Both the position numbers and the translations under genes were made by a program. The notes beneath the pieces were generated by a model that was not told the origin of the DNA, ran no database searches, and saw only the letters and a list, made by a program, of their open reading frames with translations. Below are positions 52,722 through 61,257 of a stretch of 64,000 bases of DNA, one piece after another. This DNA is from Ascidiimonas sp046199005 (GTDB lineage: Bacteria > Bacteroidota > Bacteroidia > Flavobacteriales > Flavobacteriaceae): positions 806,001 through 870,000 of the forward strand of contig CP176050.1 of assembly GCA_046199005.1 (NCBI GenBank). The letters run 5' to 3'. The stretch's first letter is position 1. Every line of letters starts with the position of its first letter.

Positions 52722-53834
52722 ATGAAAAAAAGAATAACTGCCGCAGTCCTTATATTTATAGTCATTGCTTTTGGCGGGGCACTTTATTATTTATATGCAA
52801 AAAATGCAGAGGATCCTATAGTTTACAAAACAGAACAACCTGAACGTAAAACGATCGTAAAAAAAACAGTAGCGGTTGGAAGTATTCTTCCACTCCAGGA
52901 AGTATTGATCAAACCAAATATTTCAGGGATCATTGAAAAAATATATATTGAAAGTGGAGATATGGTAAAGGAAGGCGATCTTATAGCCCAAATTAAAGTC
53001 GTACCAAATCTATCTGCCCTTAACAATGCAAAGAATTCTATTAGAACGAGTAAAATAGATCTTGAAAATCAAGAAAGGAGTTTCAATAGACAAAAAGAGC
53101 TTTTTGACAAAGGAGTAATATCGCGCAATGATTATGAAACGGCTGAAACCAGTTACCTTCAAGCGAAACAGAGTTATGCTGCAGCCAATGAAAACTATGA
53201 AATTGTCAGAACGGGTACTACGCGAGGAATGAAAAGCGCTGCGAATACAAATATTAGAGCTACTTCATCAGGTATGGTTCTGGAAGTTCCTGTTGAGATT
53301 GGAAACCAGGTTATCGAAAGCAATACGTTTAATGATGGTACTACGATTGCTACACTGGCCGATACCGATAAGATGATCTTTGAGGGAAAGGTAGATGAGT
53401 CTGAAGTAGGGAAAATTAAGGAAAATCTTCCATTGGAAATTACTGTAGGAGCCATTGAGAACAAGACATTTGATGCAGTGTTAGACTATATTGCTCCTAA
53501 AGGGGTGCTGGAAAACGGAGCTGTCCAGTTTGAGATAAAAGGTACTTTGAAAAAATCAGATAGTACTTTTATTAGGGCAGGTTTAAGTGCAAATGCCTCA
53601 ATTATATTAGCAAAAGCAGAGAATGTTTTGGCAATAAAAGAGGGACTGCTTCAATTTGATCCGGAAACCAAAGAACCTTACGTAGAAGTAGAAACAGGAG
53701 ATCAGCAGTTTGAAAGACGAGATGTTACATTAGGTCTCAGTAACGGGATTTATTCCGAGGTGATTTCAGGTATTGAAGAAGGTGATAAGATTAAGATATG
53801 GAATCTTGCCGCAGCTTCAGGCCAGGATAATTAA
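52722..53834 (+). CDS. Periplasmic adaptor (membrane fusion) protein, module 1
   Basis: 370 residues. One N-terminal anchor (about 5-25) leads to a lipoyl/barrel-sandwich hybrid domain (IKPNISGIIEKIYIESGDMV), an alpha-helical hairpin (about 105-165) and beta-barrel domains (IRATSSGMVLEVPVEIGNQV, GKVDESEVGKI). MacA/HlyD-type adaptors bridge the MacB permease to a TolC channel. It is clearly paralogous to the adaptor at 57226-58347. It ends module 1; the intergenic space after it carries palindromes. Confidence 0.92.
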   Translation: MKKRITAAVLIFIVIAFGGALYYLYAKNAEDPIVYKTEQPERKTIVKKTVAVGSILPLQEVLIKPNISGIIEKIYIESGDMVKEGDLIAQIKVVPNLSALNNAKNSIRTSKIDLENQERSFNRQKELFDKGVISRNDYETAETSYLQAKQSYAAANENYEIVRTGTTRGMKSAANTNIRATSSGMVLEVPVEIGNQVIESNTFNDGTTIATLADTDKMIFEGKVDESEVGKIKENLPLEITVGAIENKTFDAVLDYIAPKGVLENGAVQFEIKGTLKKSDSTFIRAGLSANASIILAKAENVLAIKEGLLQFDPETKEPYVEVETGDQQFERRDVTLGLSNGIYSEVISGIEEGDKIKIWNLAAASGQDN

Positions 53835-53920
53835 ATTTATATTTTAACATTTTCTTCACACTTCTTTATGTAACAATATGAGCAGTAAGAAGTCTTATTG
53901 AATAACATCGAAACATCAAC

Positions 53921-53963
53921 TTAACATATTGTTAATACAATACTTCCCCTCGATTGTTTAACA
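53921..53963. promoter_or_regulatory. Palindromes before the second ABC operon
   Basis: TTAACATATTGTTAA (53921-53935) has perfect 6-bp arms around TAT. TGTTTAACA (53955-53963) repeats the TGTT/AACA half-sites 20 bp further on. TAACATTG (53959-53966) is one base from the TAnnTTTG promoter box. Candidate repressor or activator sites in the 154-bp gap. Confidence 0.4.
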
Positions 53964-53988
53964 TTGTGCGTACTAAAATTAACTAACC

Positions 53989-54690
53989 ATGATTGAAATC
54001 AAGAATTTGCATAAGTCTTACCGTATGGGGAGCAATTCCTTACACGTACTAAAAGGTATCGATTTTTCTGTTGAAGAAGGAGAATTGGTTGCAATTATGG
54101 GTTCTTCCGGTTCAGGAAAATCAACGCTCTTGAATATTCTAGGAATGTTAGATGAAGCAGATTCAGGAGATTACACTTTAGATGGGGTTCCTATTAAGAA
54201 CCTCAATGAGACGAAAGCGGCAAATTACCGAAATAAATTTTTAGGGTTCATTTTCCAATCTTTTAACCTGATTAATTATAAAAGTGCCTGGGAGAACGTG
54301 GCATTGCCCTTGTATTACCAACGTGTTCCGCGAAAAGAACGTCAGCAAAAAGCAGTTGATTACCTCGATAGAGTAGGATTAAAGCAGTGGGCTCACCATT
54401 TACCGAGCGAACTTTCCGGTGGGCAAAAACAAAGGGTTGCTATTGCAAGAGCTATGGCAGCAGAACCCAAAGTGTTACTTGCCGATGAGCCTACGGGAGC
54501 TCTTGACAGTACAACTTCCTATGAGGTAATGGATCTCATACAAAAGATCAATGATGAAGGTAATACCATTCTGGTGGTTACTCACGAAGAGGATATTGCT
54601 CATATGTGTAAACGCATTGTTCATTTAAAGGATGGTGTTATTGAGAAAGATGAATTCGTAGAACAAGTAAGAGCTTCTCAATATGTTTAG
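53989..54690 (+). CDS. ABC transporter ATP-binding protein (MacB/LolD type)
   Basis: 233 residues. Walker A GSSGSGKST (38-46), Q-loop FIFQSFNLI, signature LSGGQKQRVAIARA, Walker B VLLADEPTGALDS and switch His in VVTHEED are all intact. It drives MacB-type permeases, hydrolysing ATP for extrusion of a substrate from the periplasm. It is the only ATPase in the 50-59 kb region and must serve its own operon; it might also serve module 1, which has none. It overlaps the next permease by 8 nt. Confidence 0.96.
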   Translation: MIEIKNLHKSYRMGSNSLHVLKGIDFSVEEGELVAIMGSSGSGKSTLLNILGMLDEADSGDYTLDGVPIKNLNETKAANYRNKFLGFIFQSFNLINYKSAWENVALPLYYQRVPRKERQQKAVDYLDRVGLKQWAHHLPSELSGGQKQRVAIARAMAAEPKVLLADEPTGALDSTTSYEVMDLIQKINDEGNTILVVTHEEDIAHMCKRIVHLKDGVIEKDEFVEQVRASQYV

Positions 54691-55912
54691 CAGGGATCGC
54701 TGGCAGGAAATCTTTCAAACGATTAGCAAAAATAAGTTAAGGACATTTTTGTCTGGATTTACGGTTGCTTTAGGAATCCTAATTTTTGTAGTACTCTTTG
54801 GATTTGGCAATGGACTAAAAAATCAGTTCAATGAATTTTTCATGGATGATGCTACAAATGTTTTCTTCGTTTTTGCCAATCGAACTTCTATGCCTTACAA
54901 AGGTTTTAAGTCAAATAGAAGAATTGAATTTAAAAATGACGATATCGAGGATATCAAAACCAATTTTCCTTTCTTCCTTGATTATATCACCCCTAGGATA
55001 TTCTTCGGTTCACTGGTGAAATATAACAACGAGTCTAATAATTATAACGGTACTGCTGTTGGTCCTTCTCATCAGTTTAATGAGAAAACAATCATAATGA
55101 AAGGCCGTTACCTCAATGAAGACGACATAAAGAATAGAACAAAGGTTGTAGTGATCGGTCGGTTGATAGAAAAAGATCTTTTCAAAGGAAAAAACGCTAT
55201 CGGAGAATATATCGATATGGGCGGAACAGCTTTTAAGGTAATTGGTGTTTTTCAGGATGACGGTGGTGACAATGAGGAAAGACGTATGTATATTCCGTAT
55301 ACTACAAGACAACTCATGACTAAAAATACAGATAAGATCGATCAGATCGTATTAGCCTTCAGGCCAGAATTAGGATATTCCGGTGCCTTGACCTTTGAAT
55401 CTAAGTTAAATGCTTTTCTGAAAAAGAAAAAGAATATTCATCCTGATGATGAATCCGGTATTTTTATCAGAAATGTTGCCGACAATCTTAAACAAGATCA
55501 GCAGTTTGCAGGTGTTCTACAGATCATTGTATTTTTTGTTTGCCTGGGAACCCTTATCGCAGGAATTATAGGGATCAGTAATATCATGGTTTTTGTGGTG
55601 AAAGAAAGAACCAAAGAACTGGGTATAAGAAAAGCATTAGGAGCAACTCCCCGCTCTGTGATCGGTATGATTCTGCAAGAATCTATATTCATTACTGCAA
55701 TTGCCGGGTACATTGGCTTATTCGCAGGGATCCTTATTTTAAATTCACTGGGTGAGAAACTTCAGGATTACTTTATTAAAGATCCTTACATAGATACAGG
55801 GGTAGCGATCGCCGCTACCATTATTTTAATAATTTTTGGTGCGATAGCGGGTTATTTTCCGGCAAAAAGAGCTGCTCGTATTAAGCCAATAGTCGCCCTC
55901 AGGGACGAATAA
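54683..55912 (+). CDS. MacB-type ABC transporter permease (module 2, type A)
   Basis: 409 residues with MacB periplasmic and FtsX domains. It starts MFSRDRWQEIFQTISKNKLR, strikingly like the type A permease of module 1 (RWEEIFNTIRKNKLRTFL), and ends ERTKELGIRKALGATPRSV and FPAKRAARIKPIVALRDE. It is translationally coupled to the ATPase upstream by an 8-nt overlap and followed by its type B partner after 11 nt. Confidence 0.93.
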   Translation: MFSRDRWQEIFQTISKNKLRTFLSGFTVALGILIFVVLFGFGNGLKNQFNEFFMDDATNVFFVFANRTSMPYKGFKSNRRIEFKNDDIEDIKTNFPFFLDYITPRIFFGSLVKYNNESNNYNGTAVGPSHQFNEKTIIMKGRYLNEDDIKNRTKVVVIGRLIEKDLFKGKNAIGEYIDMGGTAFKVIGVFQDDGGDNEERRMYIPYTTRQLMTKNTDKIDQIVLAFRPELGYSGALTFESKLNAFLKKKKNIHPDDESGIFIRNVADNLKQDQQFAGVLQIIVFFVCLGTLIAGIIGISNIMVFVVKERTKELGIRKALGATPRSVIGMILQESIFITAIAGYIGLFAGILILNSLGEKLQDYFIKDPYIDTGVAIAATIILIIFGAIAGYFPAKRAARIKPIVALRDE

Positions 55913-55923
55913 ATTCAATAGCT

Positions 55924-57189
55924 ATGAGATTTATTTTTCAGAGAGATACTTGGCAGGAAATATTTGGTTCCATTAGAAAAAACAAACTGCGGACTGTCAT
56001 TACCATTATCGGGGTACTCTGGGGTATCTTTATCTATATTGCACTTTCTGGTGCTGCTAAAGGGCTGGACAATGGTTTTGAGAAGCAGTTTGAAAATGTG
56101 GCTATGAACAGCATGTTTGCCTGGGCCCAATCAACCAGTATTCCCTATGCAGGTTTCAAGACAGGGAGACAACTACAACTTAAATTGGATGATGCCAGAA
56201 CGCTAAAAGACCGTATACCGGAGATACAGTTCATCGCTCCACGAAATGCAAAAGGTGTTTTCGGAGGTCCGCCAGCTCAAATGGTGAGAGGGCAGCGAAC
56301 CGGGGATTATGCCATTTATGGAGATTTTCCTGTTTTTACTAAGATTGCTACTAAAAAAATATATGAAGGAGGACGCTTTATAAATGATGCCGATATCGAA
56401 AATCAAAGAAAGGTATGCGTTATCGGTGAGCGAACTCAAAAAGAACTTTTTGAAAAAGACGAGAATCCGGTAGGAGAATTTATCAGGATCGACGGAATCT
56501 ATTTTCAGGTGGTAGGTGTTCATAAATATATTGAAGGTGGTGGTTTCGAAAGCGATAGCGATGTGTTTATTCCTTTCACCACTTACAAAGCATTATACAA
56601 TACTGGGGAGGACGTAGACTGGTTCTCTATTGCGGCCTACGCCGATGCAGATGTATTGAAGGTGGAAGAAGATGTAAAGGCTACGTTGAAAAAAATTCAC
56701 AATGTTTCTCCCGATGATGAACGTGCTTTCGGGTCTTTCAATCTGGGAGAAATCTTTAGTCGTATCATGGGGTTTTCCAAAGGAATGACTTTCCTGTCTT
56801 TGATCGTGGGTATTGCTACCATATTGGCGGGAGTAATTGGTATTGGTAATATTCTGCTAATATCAGTAAAAGAAAGAACCAAAGAATTGGGTGTTCGAAG
56901 AGCATTGGGAGCTACCCCAGGGGAAGTGAGAGGACAGATCATTTTAGAATCTGTCTTTCTTACGGTAGTTGCTGGTATTCTTGGCATCACACTGGGAGGA
57001 TTGGTATTGAGTATTATAGATGGTGCTTTTTCAGATCAGGGAGACTTCCCGTATACGAATCCAACGGTTCCAATACCCCTTATCATCGGTGCTGTGATCA
57101 TCATGATAGGTTTGGGAACGCTCATTGGTCTAATTCCGGCGCAACGCGCTGTAAGTATCAAACCCATCGACGCTTTAAGAGAAGAATAA
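55924..57189 (+). CDS. MacB-type ABC transporter permease (module 2, type B)
   Basis: 421 residues. The start is RKNKLRTVITIIGVLWGIFI; the periplasmic domain includes SIPYAGFKTGRQLQLKLDD. The FtsX block is VKERTKELGVRRALGATPGE, and the end IKPIDALREE. It is paralogous to the type B permease at 51425-52681. The adaptor gene follows after 36 nt. Confidence 0.93.
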   Translation: MRFIFQRDTWQEIFGSIRKNKLRTVITIIGVLWGIFIYIALSGAAKGLDNGFEKQFENVAMNSMFAWAQSTSIPYAGFKTGRQLQLKLDDARTLKDRIPEIQFIAPRNAKGVFGGPPAQMVRGQRTGDYAIYGDFPVFTKIATKKIYEGGRFINDADIENQRKVCVIGERTQKELFEKDENPVGEFIRIDGIYFQVVGVHKYIEGGGFESDSDVFIPFTTYKALYNTGEDVDWFSIAAYADADVLKVEEDVKATLKKIHNVSPDDERAFGSFNLGEIFSRIMGFSKGMTFLSLIVGIATILAGVIGIGNILLISVKERTKELGVRRALGATPGEVRGQIILESVFLTVVAGILGITLGGLVLSIIDGAFSDQGDFPYTNPTVPIPLIIGAVIIMIGLGTLIGLIPAQRAVSIKPIDALREE

Positions 57190-57225
57190 CTAAAACTAAA
57201 CAACCAAAGATAAAAGTTAAATAGA

Positions 57226-58347
57226 ATGAAAAAAGTAATTAAAATCCTGCTTATCGTAATATTCATCTTGCTTGCCCTTGTGGCTGCGGCTTACTTCATT
57301 AAGTCCAACAGCAAATCGCCTATTACATATGAAACGGAAACGCCTTTTAAGACCAATATAGAACAAAAAACAGTGGCTACTGGTAAAGTGGTTCCGGAAG
57401 ATGAAGTAGCGATCAAACCTCAGATATCTGGAATTATTGATAAGATATACGTGGAAGAAGGGGCGAAGGTCAAAAATGGTGATCTCATTGCAAAGATTAA
57501 AGTAGTTCCTAACGAACAATCTCTGGTTAGTGCCAGAGGTAGAGTGAGTAATGCTGAGATCGCTCTGCAAAATGCGAAAATTGAATACGATAGAAATAAA
57601 GCATTATTTGATAAAGGCGTAGTAGCAGATCAGGACTTTCAAAATGTTCAATTGCGATATGAGCAAGCACAGCAGGAATTAAAGAATGCACAAAACGATT
57701 ACCGAATTATTCGTCTAGGGTCTGCAGGAGGTTCAGGTATTGCAAATACTAATATCAGAGCTACCGTTTCGGGGACCATTCTGGAGATTCCTGTAAAAGA
57801 AGGAGATCAGGTGATTCAGAGTAATAATTTTAATGATGGTACTACCATTGCTACAATAGCAGACCTCGGAAAAATGATCTTTGAAGGTAAGGTTGATGAA
57901 GCTGAGGTTGGAAAACTTAAAATTGGAATGCCACTGAAAGTAAGTTTAGGAGCAATTCAAGATAAAGAGTTCGATGCTAACTTGAGATTCGTGGCACCTA
58001 AAGGGAACGAAGAGCAAGGAGCCGTGCAGTTTAAAATTGAAGGAGATGTTTATCTGGACGATGAGTTTTTCATTCGTGCAGGTTATAGCGCAAATGCGTC
58101 ATTAGTGCTCGAAAAGAAAGATAGCGTAATGGCTATAAAAGAGGCCTTGTTGCAATTTGATAAGAAAACAGATGAGCCCTACGTAGAAGTAGCAACAGGG
58201 GATCAGGAATTTGAAAGAAGGGATATTGAAGTAGGAATCTCAGACGGAATTAATGTGGAGATCGTTTCCGGATTAGAAATGGATGATAAAGTGAAAGTGT
58301 GGAACAAAACCGAGCCGTTAAAAAAAGAAGACGATAATAACGAATAA
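57226..58347 (+). CDS. Periplasmic adaptor (membrane fusion) protein, module 2
   Basis: 373 residues. The anchor helix (about 5-25) is followed by IKPQISGIIDKIYVEEGAKV (lipoyl domain), a helical hairpin (about 100-165) and beta-barrels (GKVDEAEVGKL, FNDGTTIATIADLGKMIFEG). It shares long stretches with the module 1 adaptor, such as ANTNIRAT, FNDGTTIAT and PYVEV-TGDQ-FERRD. It ends in a highly charged tail. The TolC-like gene follows after 35 nt. Confidence 0.93.
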   Translation: MKKVIKILLIVIFILLALVAAAYFIKSNSKSPITYETETPFKTNIEQKTVATGKVVPEDEVAIKPQISGIIDKIYVEEGAKVKNGDLIAKIKVVPNEQSLVSARGRVSNAEIALQNAKIEYDRNKALFDKGVVADQDFQNVQLRYEQAQQELKNAQNDYRIIRLGSAGGSGIANTNIRATVSGTILEIPVKEGDQVIQSNNFNDGTTIATIADLGKMIFEGKVDEAEVGKLKIGMPLKVSLGAIQDKEFDANLRFVAPKGNEEQGAVQFKIEGDVYLDDEFFIRAGYSANASLVLEKKDSVMAIKEALLQFDKKTDEPYVEVATGDQEFERRDIEVGISDGINVEIVSGLEMDDKVKVWNKTEPLKKEDDNNE

Positions 58348-58382
58348 ATTAACCAAAATTATAAATTTGAAAGAAAAAGCTT

Positions 58383-59705
58383 ATGAAGGCTAAACTTATA
58401 ATGATCATTGTTCTTTTAACCACCGTTTTCGTTAACGCACAGGAAAAAAAATGGACGTTGAGAGAATGTATTGATCATGCTTTAGAAAACAATATATCTA
58501 TCAAACAATTTGAGTTAGATCTTGAAAACAGCAAAATTGATAAGTCAGATGCAATAGGGTCATTTCTTCCGGATTTTAGTGGAAGTTCCAGCGTTGCATC
58601 AAATACCGGTCTTTCCCAGAACCCGACTACAGGTATTTTGGAGAATACCACGCAGACAACAATTAATGCAGGTTTAAACTCAAGTGTTGTTTTGTTTGAT
58701 GGTCTCCGTAATATTAAACGACTAAACAGGGCTAAGATGTCTCGCCTGGCTGCACAGTATCAGTTAGATAATATGAAAGATGATGTTTCATTAAACGTCG
58801 CTAATAATTATCTTCAAATTCTTTTCAACCGAGAAAATTTGGCCGTGGCTAAAGCGCAGTACGCTGTTACCGAACAAGATCTTAAAAGGACTAGAGAACT
58901 TGTAGAATCTGGAGTAGTTCCAAGAGGAGATCTTTTGGAAATTGAAGCTACCATCGCAACACAGGAGCAGCAAATAGTGAATGCAGAAAATGCACTGCAA
59001 CTTTCGAAAATTGCATTGGCACAGCTTTTACTTATTGAAGATTATGAAAGCTTTGATGTGTCCGATGAAGATTTCATGGTTCCACCTACGACGATCATGG
59101 AAAACACACCAAAAACGATTTTTGAAAAAGCGCTGAGCTTTAGAAACGACATCAAATTATCAGAAACCAATGTAGAACTTGCAAAGAAAGACGTTGAAAT
59201 TGCAAGAGGAGCTTTTTATCCAACGCTAGCAGGATTTTTTAACTATAACACACGTTATACAGATCAAATTCCTCTGCCCTTAATAGAGCAGTTTTATACG
59301 TTTGATGGTATCGCATATGGGTTACAGCTTAATGTGCCTATTTTCAATAGATTTTCTACACGAAATAATCTGAAAAGGCAAAAAATAGCACTTGAGCGTA
59401 CAGAATTACAACTAGTTCAGGATAAACTCGGATTAGAGAATACCGTAAATCAGGCATGGTATGACACCAAAGGTTCGCTTAAAGCTTATGAGGCTGCCGA
59501 GAAAACCTTGATATCCAGAAAAGAGGCATTTCTTTATGCAAAAGAGCGCTTTAGCGTAGGGCTTATGAATTCTTTTGATTTTAGTCAGGCACAGTCCCGA
59601 TTGGATAATGCGGAAGCAGAATTGATCAGAACGAAATATAATTACATATTTAATCTTAAGATTCTTGAATTTTACTTTGGCATTCCATTAGACGAGTTTA
59701 AATAA
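58383..59705 (+). CDS. TolC-family outer-membrane efflux protein
   Basis: 440 residues. A signal peptide covers 1-19 (cut after VNA). It shows the OEP repeat pattern: WTLRECIDHALENNISIKQ at the start, two long coiled-coil regions (about 120-215 and 330-420), and YPTLAGFFNYNTRY strands between. It forms the outer-membrane exit duct for the MacAB-type pumps encoded upstream. It is the only TolC-like gene near the two modules, so it may serve both. Ends the efflux operon. Confidence 0.94.
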   Translation: MKAKLIMIIVLLTTVFVNAQEKKWTLRECIDHALENNISIKQFELDLENSKIDKSDAIGSFLPDFSGSSSVASNTGLSQNPTTGILENTTQTTINAGLNSSVVLFDGLRNIKRLNRAKMSRLAAQYQLDNMKDDVSLNVANNYLQILFNRENLAVAKAQYAVTEQDLKRTRELVESGVVPRGDLLEIEATIATQEQQIVNAENALQLSKIALAQLLLIEDYESFDVSDEDFMVPPTTIMENTPKTIFEKALSFRNDIKLSETNVELAKKDVEIARGAFYPTLAGFFNYNTRYTDQIPLPLIEQFYTFDGIAYGLQLNVPIFNRFSTRNNLKRQKIALERTELQLVQDKLGLENTVNQAWYDTKGSLKAYEAAEKTLISRKEAFLYAKERFSVGLMNSFDFSQAQSRLDNAEAELIRTKYNYIFNLKILEFYFGIPLDEFK

Positions 59706-59713
59706 TATCTTTG
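59706..59713 (+). promoter_or_regulatory. tsaB -7 box (possibly leaderless)
   Basis: TATCTTTG matches TAnnTTTG and lies seven bases before the tsaB ATG, directly after the TolC stop. As with ruvB, the transcript would have almost no leader. Confidence 0.6.
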
Positions 59714-59720
59714 CAGTCTT

Positions 59721-60395
59721 ATGGCTGTAATTTTACAAATTGAAACCACTACAACGAACTGTTCGGTAGGAATCTCAAAAGATGGAAGTCTTCTTGCGTT
59801 GAAAGAGGCGCATGATCAAAAATACATGCATGCCGAAAGTTTACACCTTTTTATAGAAGAAGCATTGAAAGATGCTTCTTTTTCATTGGCAGACATTGAA
59901 GCGATCGCAGTAAGTAAAGGACCCGGTTCCTACACAGGACTAAGAATTGGAGTTTCTGCCGCTAAGGGACTGTGTTTTGCACTCGACAAACCGCTGTTGA
60001 GCGTATCTACATTAGAATCTTTGGCAAGAAAACTTTCTGTAACACAGGGGCTGCTGGTTCCGATGCTTGACGCAAGACGGATGGAAGTGTACACCGCTGT
60101 CCTAGATTACAACTATGAGGTTTTGAAACCGGTATGGGCAGAGATCATTTCTGAAGATTCTTTTGCTACGGAATTATCAAAAGGTGAAGTACACTTTTTT
60201 GGTAACGGTGCTGAAAAGTGTAAATCTGTCCTGAAACATATGAACGCAGTATTCCACGATGACATACTGCTGCCATCTGCCAAGGAAATGACATCAATCG
60301 CCTATCAAAAATTCAAAACAGGCGATGTTGAAGACACCGCCTACTTTGAACCGTACTACTTAAAAGATTTTATAGGGATAAAACCTAAGAAATAA
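59721..60395 (+). CDS. tsaB: tRNA threonylcarbamoyladenosine (t6A) biosynthesis protein TsaB
   Basis: 224 residues, ASKHA fold. It starts ILQIETTTTNCSVGISKDG, has the conserved VSKGPGSYTGLRIGVSAAKG block and SVSTLESLA, and ends AYFEPYYLKDF. TsaB partners TsaD and TsaE to transfer the threonylcarbamoyl group to A37 of ANN-decoding tRNAs. It has no active site itself but supports TsaD. Its end is convergent with mscS; the two stop codons are only a few bases apart inside a small AT-rich hairpin (60388-60407). Confidence 0.95.
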   Translation: MAVILQIETTTTNCSVGISKDGSLLALKEAHDQKYMHAESLHLFIEEALKDASFSLADIEAIAVSKGPGSYTGLRIGVSAAKGLCFALDKPLLSVSTLESLARKLSVTQGLLVPMLDARRMEVYTAVLDYNYEVLKPVWAEIISEDSFATELSKGEVHFFGNGAEKCKSVLKHMNAVFHDDILLPSAKEMTSIAYQKFKTGDVEDTAYFEPYYLKDFIGIKPKK

Positions 60396-60399
60396 TTAG

Positions 60400-61206
60400 T
60401 TATTTCTGGATTTCCACCTGATGTGGATATGGGATTTCAATTCCTGCATCATCCAACGCTTTTTTGGCGATTTCCAGCGTATCATGATATACGTCCCAAT
60501 AGTCCTCTACGGTTGCCCAGGGCCGTACTGCAAAATTAATGGAACTATCGGCCAATGCAGAAACACTAACCGTAGGTGCAGGATCATTCAATACTTTTTC
60601 CTGAGAAGTAAGTACTTTCATTAAAACCTCTTTCGCTTGTTTGATATCAGTGTCGTATCCAACGCCAATGGTATGATCTACCCTTAAAATACCGTTACTG
60701 GTATAATTGACGATGTTTCCGTTGCTTAGAGTTCCGTTTGGAATAATGATCTCCTTGTTAGTAGGGGACTTGAGTTTAGTGGTGAATATTTGAATTTCTT
60801 TGACAACTCCCAGTTCTCCCTGTGCTTCGATAAGTTGTCCTACTTTAAAGGGTTTGAAAATCATAATAAGAACACCTCCTGCAAAATTTGCCAGCGAGCC
60901 CTGAAGTGCGAGACCAACTGCTAAGCCTGCTGCCGCCAGAATTGCTGCGAAAGAAGTAGTTTCTACCCCTACAGTACCTAGTACTGCTAAAATCAATACA
61001 ATTTTAAGACCCCATGAGAGAATGTTCATTAAGAAGCCTTGAAGCGTAGGATCGTATTCCTTTTTTTTCATACTTCTTTTAAGCGCCTTAATTATGTTTT
61101 TAACGACCCAGGATCCAATGATCCATATTAAAAGAGCTCCTATAACTTTTGGCCCGTAATCCATGAGCAAGGTAAAACCTGCATCAATCCATTTTTGAAT
61201 ATCCAT
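60400..61206 (-). CDS. Small-conductance mechanosensitive channel (MscS family)
   Basis: 268 residues. Three transmembrane helices; the pore helix TM3 is AAILAAAGLAVGLALQGSLA with the Ala/Gly pattern of MscS, followed by NFAGGVLIMIFKPFKVGQLI. The beta-domain contains IIIPNGTLSNGNIVNYT and the C-terminal alpha-beta domain is complete. It opens on membrane tension to release osmolytes after hypo-osmotic shock. Length is close to E. coli MscS (286). It lies 51 nt downstream of the DUF255 gene and may be co-transcribed with it. Confidence 0.95.
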   Translation of the reverse strand: MDIQKWIDAGFTLLMDYGPKVIGALLIWIIGSWVVKNIIKALKRSMKKKEYDPTLQGFLMNILSWGLKIVLILAVLGTVGVETTSFAAILAAAGLAVGLALQGSLANFAGGVLIMIFKPFKVGQLIEAQGELGVVKEIQIFTTKLKSPTNKEIIIPNGTLSNGNIVNYTSNGILRVDHTIGVGYDTDIKQAKEVLMKVLTSQEKVLNDPAPTVSVSALADSSINFAVRPWATVEDYWDVYHDTLEIAKKALDDAGIEIPYPHQVEIQK

Positions 61207-61257
61207 ATTATTTAATTTTAGCGTTATTAGAATTGTTTAGTTTGATCTATGACTTTG

